Positions 22,935 to 34,448 of a stretch of DNA of 64,000 nucleotides are shown here, in pieces (positions within the stretch are counted from its first letter, which is position 1; the number at the start of each line of letters is the position of its first letter). The notes under the pieces are model-generated. The model was not told the origin of the DNA, did not search any database, and saw only the letters and a list, made by a program, of their open reading frames with translations. Where the stretch lies: positions 27,570-91,569 of the forward strand of contig JAGFNQ010009433.1 of NCBI GenBank assembly GCA_024364735.1, in the 5' to 3' direction. This stretch comes from Boesenbergia rotunda. Taxonomy: Eukaryota > Streptophyta > Magnoliopsida > Zingiberales > Zingiberaceae. Both the position numbers and the translations under genes were made by a program.

Positions 22935-25004
22935 TGTTGGAACCTTTGCGTCTAGCTAGGGGGGTAAATAGCTTCTTTTAGATTTTGTCTACAAAATGTT
23001 AGCCAAGTATAAGAAAAAGATAGACAAAAACAATAACAATTAAGACAATGTTAACTTCCTTGATTTACTTGGTCTCCACTTCCTTGAGTTGACTAATCCA
23101 AGGATTCACACCCACACAATCAAGCTCCACTATGCTCTTCTCCTTTTCAATCAAGCTTGAAGGTGGAAAAACCCTTACAAGATGATCTCTTCCTCTTTTA
23201 CAAGATGGGACTTAGAGTTTGAGAAAGAGAGTAGGCTTTGGGCACTTAGCAGAAGATTTTTCAATCACACTTCGCAACCACTTCATGCTCCAAAGCTTCT
23301 CTTTAAATAGAGGAGAGAGCTGTTAATAAAACAGCTCAGCCCCCGACACCAATCGACTGGCCTCAACCCCAATCGACTGGTGCTTAGCCAATGGCTAGCC
23401 AAACGGCTAATTTTCGAACAGACCAGTCAACTGGCTCCCAGACCAGTTGACTGATACCTACTGTTCGACCTTACAAAAAGATCAATCGACTGGTGTCCCT
23501 ACCAGTCGACTGCTCATGTTACATACTCACACTCATCCTCTCCGGAGTCGCCCTTTATGCTCTCTTCCTTTGGCTCTCGTCCCTCGGATGCATCCAAGCC
23601 CTCGACTCGTCCCGATGCCATCCTTCGCGTATGCCTTGAAGTATGCTTCCCTCGGCCCCACTCTATTGCTCCTCATCCGGCGGTCCTTCGGATGCGCCGT
23701 CCTTCACCGACTCAAGGACCCGGCACCAGGTGAGATCTCCCATGTGAGTTCCAACCTTGGCCGCACCAAGCTTCTCATGTGTGTTTCACTAAGTTCGGCA
23801 TGACTCAAACACACATCAAACTAACATGAAAACCTAACTTAATCATATTGACACACACATCAAAACCTATAATTTATCCGATCAATCCTGGGTCGGTTAC
23901 ACTAATAATCTTTCCCTTTTTGATGTGTGACAATATGTTTAAGTTAGGCAAAAAATAACAATTTGAAAAATTAAGGCATAGTATATTAAAAAGCATAAAC
24001 ATGCATCCTCCCCCTTATAACTTATGCCCTATCACATGATTTTTAATTTTTACACAAACATGAAAAAATAAGGTAAGTTCTAACTTAAACCCTTTAATTT
24101 TCCCCCTTTAACACCATCAAAAAGATTGCACTAATCAATTCTAACCTATGACATCAAAGTAAAACAAGGATTTAAGTTCTAAAAACAAGCAGAACAGTAA
24201 GATTAGTCGACTCGCCTCAACAAGACTACCCTTCATTCCAAGGAACAGTATGATCAGTCGACTGATGCCCCTATCAGTCGACTAGCACATTTCTGATCCG
24301 AATTTTATCCTTTTGAACTGAATTTCACAAACTCATAAAAAATTTAAGAAAATTCAAAAAATCATAAAATTTTACAAACATATTTTTGAACTATTTTTCA
24401 ATAAGAAAAAATAAATTTGTATGAAAAATCAAAGTATTTTTGAATTCTTGACCAAAACTCAAAAACTTTAGAAACACTTAAGTTTGTATCAATTTTGAAA
24501 TCTAGTTTTGAAACTATATATTTTTCAAATCAATACATCAACAACTAAAACATATAATTATTTTAAAAACATTTGAAATATCCAACTATGATCTATGAGC
24601 AAGATGCTCATTAATTAAACATTTACTTTTCCCATAGTAGGTCTATTATTACTAAAATTATACATCTAATAGCTCATCAAAATACCATAAGCACAAGTAA
24701 ATTATATGTATCATTCTAACATCTCATATGCATAAATAAAATCATAAATCAAGTCCTTATGAGATATAATAAAGGTAATCCTTACTTAGCTCTTTTAATC
24801 ATGAATTTCTATTTAGCTAAGTGCTCCCTCTTGAGGTCTCAAGTCAACCATTTTTTAAAAATTTGAATTTTAATGTTCATAGTTGACTAATCCTAAATCC
24901 TCTAACCTTTGAGGATTGATTTTAACATTCAATAGAGATTCTTTTCAATTGGATTAACCAAATATTTCTTGGGGATCCATTTCCTATCTAGGGTCTTAGT
25001 TTTT

Positions 25005-26688
25005 TTATTGCCCCCTAGCAAGCAAGCAATGATAGGTCTTTTCATGATTTGATTGATCATACCCTAGCCCAATTTTTTTGAAGCTTTCTTTTTGGCTCCT
25101 AATGATCATGTCTAGAGTGTTGGAGCCAAATTCAAATTTCCTAAGGATTTTAGTAAGGTAATCTACCTTTTCCCTTAAGTTCCTATTTTCCTCTTCTAAG
25201 CAAGAAGCATTTGAATTTGTTTTAGAGGAAACATGCACACCATTCTTAAGTGTCATGGATTCTAGTTTTTCACTAAGCATACAAATATCATTCTTCAAAT
25301 ATTTAATTTTCTTTCTTGGCTTAAATAAATCATCATTAGTGCTAGAAATAATTTTTACTAAAGTGGTAGTGGGTAGATTGTATACCTCACTTACCAAGAC
25401 ATCCGAATCCGAAGATTGACCTCCCTCTTCACTTGAGCTCCCTTTATCTTCGGATGATATGGAGGTCATGCCTTCAATTTCCATTAATGCAAAATGGGAC
25501 ACTTGGTGTTCTTCCTCTTCCAATGACGAAGGATCGTCTTATGTTGCCTTTAAATTTTGAACCTTCTTGTCCTTTTCTTTTATTTTCTTCTTTTTATCCT
25601 TCTTTTTCTCTTCCTTCTTCTTCGAGAGGGGGCAATCATCCTTTATGTGTCCTTCCTCATGATAATTGTAGCATATGATCTTTCTTGTCCTATTCTTGCT
25701 TCTTGAACTTTTCTTATCATGAGATTTGTTAGAAGAAAAACTTCTAAATGTTTTCCTCATCTTCCTTACCATATACGCCTCTTGATCACTATCCATTGAG
25801 ACGTTTGGTTCTTCCTAATCGGAGGATGATGAATATGAAGCCTTCTTCTTGTCCTTCTTCTTCTTTCTCTCTTTCTCTACAATAAGAGCTATACTATTTT
25901 CTTTTGAAGACATGTTAGTTTGTTAATGCAATTCAAATTCACAAAATAATTCATCAAGCTTAACTAAAGAAAGATCCCTAGAGACTTTATAAATATCAAC
26001 CATTGAAAAAAAATGATTAACGAGGTTTTTCCAACCTCGGGCGACCGGCCCGGCCTCACGGAAGTTTTCCACCAGCCGCCAAGGTAAATTGGGAAGCGCT
26101 CGCAATGGGCGGTCTAGAAGCCTAGCGTCCCAGGGTTCACGCTCCAACATCAACCATTGAAACCTATATATAAAGTAGTTCTAGGGAAGGATTGAAGCAC
26201 ATACATTACATGATCCGTATTTTCAATTTTCTCACCTATTACATGAAGTTCATTGACGATTTCTTTGAATCTACCGTGCAATTGGCTCACGGTCGCAGTT
26301 GTCTTCATGGTGAAGGATTGGAGTTGAGCCACCAAGAGGTCCTTCTTGATTCGTTCGATTCTTCATTTAACTCAATGAGCTTTTCCCAAAGCTCTTTGGC
26401 GGAGTTGAAACGTCTGACTTTGTTTAATTGCTCCTTGGAAAAGTCACATTGTAGAGTTGTTGTGGCCTTTGCATTTGCTTGAGCCTTCTTCATGATCTCT
26501 TTTGTCCAATTTTTTATTGGGAGAGGTACTCCCCTCTCATCTTTTGACATCACAAAATTATCTATAATACTAAACTAATTTTTAATATTGTTCATTAAAT
26601 AATACTCCATTCTACCTTTCCAATAAGCAAAATCGTTATCGACGAAAAACGATGGTCGTGCTGTGCTATATCCCTCTTGAAATTCCAT
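25005..26688 (-). pseudogene. Copia gag, broken
   Basis: Gag of the DUF4219/UBN2 type, the capsid-forming protein of Ty1/copia elements. Reading starts at ATG 26688 with a conserved FAYWKGRMEYYL motif, and a TAG replaces an expected Trp soon after (KN-stop-FSI). A frameshift near 26310, the inserted SINE at 26009-26148 and further breaks near 25800-25920 and 25530 fragment it. Downstream pieces keep QANAKATTTLQC and ELWEKLIELNE, a lysine-rich tract and a zinc-knuckle-like CYNYHEEGHIKDDC (25673-25632) whose second Cys is Tyr. The last segment is an acidic, serine-rich and coiled-coil-like tail. It cannot make a functional protein as it stands. Confidence 0.85.
26009..26148 (-). mobile_element. 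5'-truncated SINE
   Basis: This 140-bp relative of the SINE at 3645-3893 lacks the first ~110 bases with boxes A and B. It is flanked by a perfect 14-bp repeat, ATCAACCATTGAAA, at 25995-26008 and 26149-26162. In minus orientation it ends in a T-run. Truncation at the 5' end plus a long target duplication points to LINE-type target-primed insertion. It interrupts the gag reading frame. Confidence 0.75.
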
Positions 26689-26731
26689 CTTGATGTTTCG
26701 GTTGACGGTGAGTTCTCTCGAAATGAACCGT

Positions 26732-26743
26732 GCTCTGATACCA
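26732..26743 (-). other. Primer-binding site
   Basis: TGGTATCAGAGC on the minus strand, complementary to the 3' end of initiator tRNA-Met as is usual for plant copia elements, two bases from the LTR. Confidence 0.9.
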
Positions 26744-27709
26744 CTTGTTGGAACCTTTGCATCTAGCTAGAGGGGGGTGAATAGCTTCTCTTGGATTTTG
26801 TCTACAAAATGTTAGCTAAAGCACAAGAAAAAGATAGATAAAAATAATAACAATTAATACAATGCTAACTCCCTTGATTTCCTTGGTCTCCACCTCCTTG
26901 AGGAGACTAATCCAAAGATCCACACCCATACAATCAAACTCTACTATGCTCTTCTCCTTTTCAATCAAGCTTGAAGGTGGAGAAGCCCTTACAAGATGAT
27001 CACTTCCTCTTTTACAAGATGGGATTTAGAGTTTAAGGAAGAAAGTATGCTTTGGGAGCTTTGGGCACTTAGCAGAAGATTTTTCAATCACACTTCGTAA
27101 CCACTCCGTGCCCCAAAGCTTCCCTTTAAATAGAGGAGAAATCTGTTAATAAAATAGCTCAACCCCGATACTAGTCGATTAACCTCAACCTCAGTCGACT
27201 GGTGCTTAGCCAATGACTAGTTTTCGAACAGACCAATCGACTGGCTCTCAGATCAGTCGACTGATATCTACTGTTCAACCTTACAGAATGATCAATCGAC
27301 TGGTGTTCCTACCAGTCGACTGCTCTTGTTACATACTCACACTCATCCTCTCCAGAGTCACCCCTTCCTTTGGCTCTCGTCTCTCGGATGCATCCAAGCT
27401 CACGGCTCATCCCGATGACATCCTTCACGTATGTCTTGAAGTCTACTTTCCTCAGCTCCACTCCATTGCTCCTCATCCGACAGTCCTTTAGATGCGTCAT
27501 CCTTCACTGACTCAAGGACCCGAGCACCAGGATGAGATCTCCCATGTGAGTTCCAACCTTGGTTGCATCAAGTTCCTCATATGTGTTCCACTAAGTCCTG
27601 CATGACTCAAATACATATCAAACCAACATGAAAACCCAACTTAATCATATTGACACACACATTAAAACTCATGATCTATCCGATCAAACCTAGGTCGATT
27701 GCACCAACA

Positions 27710-27946
27710 AAACTCACATTGGATAGCTTTTACACATTGTAGCAATTACTGAGTAGCTTTCACACGTTATAACAGCTACTGGTAGCTTCTACACGATATA
27801 AATCTCAAATCCTACTCACCCTAAACACGTTGTAGCAACTACTAGGTAACTTCTATACGATATAAATCTCAAATCATAAACTCACTCTAAATACGTATAG
27901 CTGCTATTAGGTAGCTTCTATACGTTATAACATTTATCGAATAACT
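27710..27946. repeat. Family R, middle part
   Basis: Copies of GTAGCTTCTACACGTTATAAC-like words separated by ATAAATCTCAAATC. It continues from 22934 (before the gag-only element) and on to 29271 (after the solo LTR). Confidence 0.65.
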
Positions 27947-29270
27947 TGTTGGTGCAGAAAGCACCCAAGTCGAACCTGAGCTTTGATAATGGCAACAGGG
28001 CTCAAAAGTTAAGTCTTACTTGTTATCTAACATGTCACTCTAGTGTACAGGGTAAAAAGCCCTAGCGAAGGACTGCTAGACACTGGCGAAGGAATGCTAG
28101 GGTAAAAAACCCTAGCGAAGGCCTACTAGGCACTGGCGAAGGAATGCCAGGGTACTGAAGCCCTAGCGAAGGACTGCTAGGCGTCAGGCGAAGGACAGCT
28201 TGGGACTGAAGCCCTAGCGAAGGAATGCTAGGCACCGGGCGAAGGACAGCTCGGTATCCAAGACCTGGCAAAGGACCGCTAGGCAAAAGTCCAACCAGAT
28301 GAGCGGTTGACATCAGGTACATTCTCCCGAGAGGAGTAGGTGAGGACGCATTCCCCGTCGAGGGAACAGTAGGCGTCGGTTCGACCTAGGGCTCTATTTG
28401 GGAGGCCCAAAGTCAGAACCAAGACAGCTAAGGTTGTATAAACTAATATCTTATTGTTTTATGGTGTTTTGGACTAACCCTGGATGCAGGACCAAGGAAC
28501 GAGTGTCTACAGCTCAAGAGCCTCAAAGGAATGAGGCAACAGTTGACCAGGGTGCCCGAAGTGTACCGGGCGCCCCCAAGGTGAACACAAAACACACAAA
28601 ACAAAGACAGGCTTCGACAGCTCATCTCCCAGGCACCCCCGCTGCTCCCGGGCGCCCCCAGTGCAAGCCTACGAAGAGAAGCCAGCCAAGCCAAAGGGAT
28701 AGGATTTGACCCGGTCAACCCGGGCGCCCCCAGCAACCCGGGCGCCCCGGTCAAGATGTGATCCTGAGGTTGAAAGGATCAGAAGTTGACCGAGGGAAAG
28801 GTGGATCGGCCGACACGTGGGGGGGCGCCCCCGACGTTCCGGGCGCCCCCAGGTCCTATAAAAGGGCCCTCGACCCCGAGGCTTGAAACAACACTTCAAT
28901 TCAACGCTTCTACGCTCTTCTGCTCACACGCTCTGCTCCGGATACTTCCTAACTCGAGTCGACGACGTCCCTCCGCTCCGAAAAGTCAATCTACATCGGA
29001 CGTCGGTAACGAAGAGCAATTTCCTTTTTGTGTTTACGATACTGCAATTGTAATATTGATTTTTAAACCTATTGCGAACTTATAGAATTGCCCGCAGAAA
29101 ACGGTCAACGACCGTGGGACTTGGAGTAGGAGTCGACCTAGGCTCCGAACCAAGTAAATCTACCCGTGTTTGCATTTGAGTGTTTTATTCCGCTGCGTAA
29201 TTTCTCTAATCCTAAAATCCGAACGTCTACCGATATTCACCCCCCCTCTATCGGTTCTCTCGATCCAACA
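27947..29270 (+). mobile_element. Copia solo LTR, GAAGGA-hairpin family (1324 bp)
   Basis: TGTTGGTGCAG at 27947 to CGATCCAACA at 29270, flanked by a perfect target duplication TAACT (27942-27946 and 29271-29275). U3 contains a hairpin array (28055-28280) and GGGCGCCC words (28555-28852). A TATA box, CCTATAAAAG, lies at 28855-28864. The downstream half aligns in outline with the LTRs at 47400 and 53375, so it is a sister subfamily of that active-looking element. Open frames inside are shadows. Confidence 0.88.
28055..28280 (+). repeat. Hairpin array with GAAGGANN loop
   Basis: Nine or so units of an arm, an 8-base loop (GAAGGACT, GAAGGAAT or GAAGGACA) and the complementary arm. Arms include CCTAGC/GCTAGG, CTGGC/GCCAG, CAGGC/GCTTG and CCGGGC/GCTCGG; the departures from Watson-Crick pairing that I see in the inner stems are mostly G-T, which would be G-U in the sense RNA. 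Confidence 0.85.
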
Positions 29271-29465
29271 TAACTTTCATACATTATAATAATTACAGAG
29301 TAGCTTTTATATGGTATAAATCCTAAATCCACAACTCATTCTTATAAATACATTATAATAGCTACTTTTTAGTTGCTACAGTTTATAGAAATTATACGTT
29401 ATAAAAACTACTCAATAATTATTATACATTATAGAAGCTATTCAATAATTTCTATAATAATGTCG
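29271..29465. repeat. Family R, last part
   Basis: TAGCTTTTATATGGTATAAATCC and further copies continue family R after the solo LTR. Confidence 0.6.
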
Positions 29466-29899
29466 AATATAGAATAATTTCAATAAAATCACAAAAGGAG
29501 CATCTATATATTTATTTATTTTTTAGAAAAAAACACTCATATACCTCTTTCTTATTGGAGCGTTTTTTTTTTCATTTTTACCCATAAAGTTAACAAATAC
29601 AAATGTAACTACCTTGTTGGAACCAGTACCGAATGGTTCATGCAGTAAACGTACGTTTGGGTGAGAACAAATCCTTTGTTCCAATGACCCTCTATTTTCG
29701 TATCCTAACTCATTGACGATAGTTGGCGAATCCTCCGATTGTCGATCGGACACCACCGGCAACTTTCGGCCGCCGCCCCGAACAAAACTATGTTCTAGCG
29801 GTACGGTGTACCCATCGGAAATCGTCGCAATTGCGATCTCGCCGGATTCACTGTCGAATTCGGCGAAGTCGCAATTGCGACGATCACGACCAATTCACT
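29466..29899 (-). other. Unique GC-rich segment with exon-like reading frame
   Basis: Between family R and the Tat element lies a stretch unlike its neighbours. On the minus strand a frame is open from about 29850 to 29617, including TVPLEHSF, PVVSDRQSEDSP and LGYENRGSLEQRI, and then meets a possible GT splice donor (AACAAGGTAGTTAC). I do not recognise the protein. The upstream part would have been cut off by the Tat insertion at 29900. It may be a captured or broken host exon; evidence is only openness and composition. Confidence 0.3.
29821..29884. repeat. 64-bp near-perfect hairpin
   Basis: Two 29-base arms pair with three mismatches around a 6-base loop (ACTGTC). Each arm contains the palindrome TCGCAATTGCGA. 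The outer 16 bases, ATCGTCGCAATTGCGA, are matched perfectly. Confidence 0.9.
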
Positions 29900-30849
29900 T
29901 GATCCTGTCGCGAAGTGAGTCAGACGCCCTTACAGCTGAACGAGTCTCCGAGGTGAGCGAGGTCGCTAAAGTAGCGTGACGAGCTGGGTCGCTCCCAATC
30001 TGCAAAACAGAGACCGTTAGGACCCGCCGGGAAAAGTCCCCGGCCAGGCACTCCGACGGTCAAGTCAGTACACGACGGTGGCGATGGAAAGCAATAGAAC
30101 AGTATGTCAATTGCACTATCGCGCGTACCTGAGAAATGCGGAGTGGAAGGCATAAGTAGCCGGGGAAGCTGACAGGTTTTGCCCCATCTGCCACCTGCTG
30201 TCGCGTAGCGAGGACAAGGCAAGGCATGTCCAGGAATGGCAGGGGTGGCAGGGTAAAGTGGCTCATGCTGTGTTGAGGAAAGGGGCTCTGTCAACTTAAG
30301 AGTTGGCGCCGTTGGACGCCGCTCGGCCTGACACCACGGCATGTGGTTGAGGTATGGGAGACAAGATGTGGCAGGTATATCAATACCTCGGCGGGATATC
30401 CGCTACTGGGGATTAGGACGACCGAGGTCCTGTGCCGACCCCGTACAGCTTCTGGTAGTCCGGCGTCAGGGAGTGGTGGCGCCTGCTGGGGCGCTGAGTG
30501 ACGAGGCCGACTGAGGGCCTAGGAGGGTGCCGACTGGGGCACTTAGTAACGAGGTCGGCTGAGGGCCTAGGAGGGTGCCGACTGGGGCACTTAGTAACGT
30601 CTTCTGCGGCTCGGGCTTATCTCTGTAGCGTGGGCCACCACGCGTAGGCGGGGAGGCGAGGCTGAGCAAGTCACCAACCATCTGTCTCAAGAGAAGGCCC
30701 TTACGGGACTATGTGGACCTTGACACAGAAGCCCAGGGGGCCTGAGCCCGCGGACCTCCTTCTCGCGGGATGGTCCCAATCACTGGCCACCTTCCTTCTG
30801 ACTGAGCGCCAGGCTGCCGGGCCAGGCTACGTAAGCTGGCCCGGGATCA
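29900..30849 (-). repeat. Tat 3' LTR
   Basis: 950 bp, matching 42073-43119. It contains two copies of a 48-bp unit with GAGGGCCTAGGAGGGTGCCG at 30500-30598. A purine-rich tract, GACTTGAGGGAGATGCTTA on the minus strand (30868-30850), abuts it as polypurine tract. Confidence 0.9.
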
Positions 30850-31240
30850 TAAGCATCTCCCTCAAGTCTAGTCGAAGGAGGCACGCAGTCCGACTGACTG
30901 GACCCTAAATATGGTCCAAGCCTGGCGCGCCCCTCTGAAGGACTAGCCGTCATCGATTGGGGATATTCTACTGCACCTGTATTCTGTCGCCCCAAATAAT
31001 ACCTGAGTCTGATCAGACGGCTTTAGCTGGGCTGCACATTTCTCCCAGTCGTCCATCGGACGATTGGCACTCCTCGCCTGCCTCCATAAGTGAGCCTCCT
31101 TGCTTGCCCGTTCTGCATTCGAAACCATCCGCCGCCCATCCGCTGCTTTGCATGCCGCTAGGGTTGCAACAACTTCCTTGTCCCGGCTCTTCCTCGACGA
31201 CCCCTCCGCACTGGTTAGCTTCCCGCCTCCTTCTTCTCCG

Positions 31241-33731
31241 ATGGCCTCCTCTTCTTCGTCTCCACCCCCGCCTCGGCCTTGGTATGCCACCTTGAGAACC
31301 ACCCTGACCGCCCATGACCTGTTTCAAATGAAATCAGACTTCTTGATTCTGGCCGACCACCACCTACACCTGCCTAAATCACACGAACACCCCAATTCTG
31401 CCCCCTTAGGCTATATTGCCTTATCTCGGGATCATCTTCAAACTGACCTGCGTTTCCCCGTACATCCCTTCATTGCCGCCGTCTGTGACTACTTCCAGAT
31501 TCCTTTGTCTCAACTAGCTCCCAACGCCATACGTCTGATATGTGGCTCAGCCATCGTTTTCTCACTTCTCGAGATTCCCCTTGTACCAGAGAACTTCCAT
31601 TACTTCTTTTACCCTAAATAGCAAGAGGTGGGTGACTTCTTCTTCCAGGCCCGAGCCAAAACCTCCTTCCTCCTGAACCTGCCCAGTTCCAATAAGGGCT
31701 GGAAAGAACGATACTTCTTCATCGGGCCCATCCCTGCTCCGGGCTGGCCTACCACATGGGTAGAGGGACTTCCCGTTTCTGAGACTCTCCCCCGACATTA
31801 TCGCATGTCCGCCGCCTACCTGGAGATTGTCGCCGAACTGGAGGACAGGCGCTTTCACGGCGGACTTTTGTTAAAGGAGGGGATTCTTTCCACCTTCGGC
31901 CTTAGCCCGAGCCCCGCCCCTCCTCTGTCCAACGCAGGTGAGTCCCCTGATAGCTAGTGAGTATGTCTCTCCATCATGCATGAACCTACTTTGCTTTTAC
32001 AGTCTCCCTATTACTGTCCACGGCCTTGAAGGAAGGCTTCAGGCTAGAGAAGGCCGAGCTACAGACTCGGATAGCTTCCATGTTGGCTGCTAGAGGAGGC
32101 CCCACGACAGCGGTCATCCCGGCCAACCCGACTTCGCCTGTACAGGGGTCGGTCCCCGTTGCCTTCGAGATCGCCCCCTCCCCAACTGTCCCGCCATGAC
32201 TTCCCTCCAAACGCCGACAGGCATCTTCCCCCACAGGGGGTTCATCCCGCCCTTCTTCCAGCAAACATTTGGAGAAGAAAAAGAAAAAGAGAGTAGCTCC
32301 CGAGCCAGGAACTCACTCTGCTTCTTTGGAGAAGAAGAAGAAGAGGAGGAGGAGAGCGGCTCCCGGGCCAAAAGTCCACTCTGCTTCTCTAGCCATTGTT
32401 CCATACGTGGCCCCTGCTGTCGACCATTCAGCTTCCCCTCCCGTTGAGGACCCCCCAGTTTATCTACCAGCAATTGCGGCGGCTATTGCCCCTGGCCTTG
32501 ATGCGGCAGCCAATCTTCTGTCACAACATCGCCAGTCCAACCTTCTGCCACCTTCCGATGCTTCCGACACCATGATGTCTGCCCGATCATGGGTCCCTTC
32601 TGCTGAGGGTCCGACTGAAGACCAGATGATGCACCTCTTGGTGCCCTCTCAGGCGGACCGTCGCCTGAGGGTGCCCTCGGGTGAGCTGCCCGAGCGCTAT
32701 CAGGATCTGCGCTTGTATGGGGCAGTAGCCGACCGCTACGCCCAAGGACTCGAGGAGTCTTATTTCTGGGGCTCCCGCAGCAAAGCTGACGCCTTCTTCC
32801 TTAAGACCACTCAGGTATACACATACGACTTGAGCCTTGCACTGCACCTCTTACACCTTTTATTTCTAACTCCTAGGGAGGGTGTTCCTATTGCAGTTCG
32901 TAGGAGACTGCCACGGCATCTCTATGTCACTCCTGGCCCAGAGCTCGCCCCGGGCTAAGGCCAAGAGGGGGTGAGGCAGCTGCAGACGCAACTGGCGCAC
33001 TCCCAAGTAGTTGCTGACGAGCCCACATTGAATCACCTGCGAGAGGAGGTACAGGCTCTGCAAGATCAGCTGGCCCACTCAAGGGAGCAACTCGAAGTGG
33101 TGTGTGGTCAGGTTGAGACGGCGCAGCAGGCCACTTCTCAAGCAAACAGCTGGCTATCCACCCTGAAACATGCCGAGCGGACAGCATGAGCATTACAATC
33201 GGAGGCCCAGGCCAAGTCAGCCCAGGCGAAGTCCGACCTTCAGAGGGCGTCAGTTGCCCTTGACACTCTCCGGGCCCAACTGGAGGCCAGAGATACTGTT
33301 GCTTTGGCCCAGTCACGAAAGATAACTGAGCTATCTGAGGATCTCTCCTCAAAAGAGCAGTTGCTGCACGCCCAGAAAGAGGAGCTTGAGCGGCTACGGA
33401 AGGAAAGGTCCGAGTGGGAAGCCACTCGATCAGAATTGACAGAGCTACGTGCTTGTAGGGAGACCGAACAGGCCGAGTGGGAGGCGATCAAGTCTGAGAT
33501 GATGGTACTCCGAGCCTACAAGGATGCTGAAGCTGCTCGACGGGAGGAATATAGGCTGGAGTGCATCAACGCCCTATCCATAAGGCCGAAATCGCCAAAC
33601 GGTTCATGGATGTAATGGAGCCGCAGGGGCTGAACATCCTCCGTCGACTCAAGTTGGGTGGGTATCTGTCACCCGACATGCCTCCTACGACTGTAGGCCT
33701 TGAAGACATGTGTGAGATTTGCCCAGCGTGA
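31241..33731 (+). pseudogene. Antisense gene 1 of the Tat element (Transposase_28-type)
   Basis: A gene opposite in strand to gag-pol, between the 3' LTR and integrase. The start is ATG 31241 (MASSSSSPPPPRPW). Exon 1 holds the 'putative gypsy-type transposon' domain (Transposase_28): FPVHPFIAAVCDYF, LAPNAIRLICG and a C-terminal GWKERYFFI. Introns with GT/AG ends are likely at 31938-32002 and 32815-32896. The middle is basic and low-complexity (runs of KKKK and RRRR), and the last third is a long coiled coil with many Q, E and R, ending LGGYLSPDMPP and a TGA at 33729-33731. Damage: in-frame TAG 31619, TGA 32197 and TGA 33187, plus frameshifts near 32965 and 33578. Each stop could come from one C-to-T change. 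The domain name is known; the function of these antisense proteins is not. Confidence 0.8.
32815..32896 (+). other. Probable intron in antisense gene 1
   Basis: CAG/GTATAC donor and CCTATTGCAG acceptor. Removing it keeps the frame into FVGDCHGISMSLL, which a nearer acceptor at 32876 would not. Confidence 0.5.
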
Positions 33732-34368
33732 TCGACGTGCCCTTTAAGTGAGGGTTAAGCTGCTTGTATCCCTTACCTCTCCTTTTTATACACCCGTGCG
33801 GGTTGCAGATTTTGATTGATGTGCCATTTTCGCACTGCCACTTGGAGCCTCTCCCTTCCTCCTCAAACTCTTTGGGCCTATCTCTTTCGCCAAAACTGAT
33901 AGCGATCTTCCGGATCATCGAGCAGAACGCCCCGATCGGGATACCGCCCGGCTGTGCAAATCTTTAAGCCAGGGACCTGTGGGGCCCGACCCACTTATGA
34001 GGGTTTTACCGCTCGATTGGGCCGGAAATCGGGAAACATGGGTAGCTACTTGCCCGTCAGGCCCAAACCCCAGGGGTCGTCGGGAGCTGTCCTGTTTAGG
34101 AGAATTTCTGCGCGCCCGTCCCATCGGAGCGATTCGTATCTCCAGCTCTGACGCCTGCCTTAATGAGTGATGGAACGGGGCTTGGGTGATGCGACACATC
34201 GGGCAGCGAAACGTCCGTCACCGGTCGCGGGCGCCTCGGGTACCGAGCAGCCTTGCCCATTTACTCGAGCTTTACCACTTCTTCACGCCTTTCCCCCACG
34301 TGTCTGACCGTAGGATTCTGCGGTTTACCGAGGTTCCCCGCGGACGGTTGAGATAGTTTTTCCTTCCC
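33732..34368. other. Intergenic part of the Tat 3' region
   Basis: GC-rich, no open frame with a recognisable domain. It separates the end of antisense gene 1 from the promoter-like site of antisense gene 2 and probably carries the 3' end of the first and upstream sequence of the second. Confidence 0.4.
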
Positions 34369-34378
34369 CTATACATAA
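34369..34378 (+). promoter_or_regulatory. TATA-like box of antisense gene 2
   Basis: CTATACATAA, about 70 bases before an ATG at 34449 that opens a 36-codon frame. The spacing suits a TATA box with a short leader. Confidence 0.4.
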
Positions 34379-34448
34379 GTGGCCTTGGCCTCTTTTTTTT
34401 CTTCCAAAGGGAGCCCCCGGAATCGAACTCCTTTGTCAATCTTCCCAC

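Larger units (their letters stand above)
22935..27709 (-). mobile_element. Complete gag-only copia element
   Basis: LTRs at 22935-23907 (973 bp) and 26746-27709 (964 bp) are flanked by a perfect target duplication AAACT (22930-22934 and 27710-27714). On the minus strand the primer site TGGTATCAGAGC (26743-26732) lies two bases inside the 5' LTR and the polypurine tract AAAAAGGGAAAGAT (23921-23908) abuts the 3' LTR. The 2.8-kb interior encodes only a broken gag; no protease, integrase, RT or RNase H is visible. This is the architecture of gag-only terminal-repeat retrotransposons. LTR divergence is substantial, so the insertion is old compared with the one at 47400. Confidence 0.88.

Noticed and set aside
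31013..31302. Long minus-strand frames opposite the first antisense gene
   Set aside because: They lie opposite the better supported plus-strand exon with its domain and show only Gly/Arg-rich composition.
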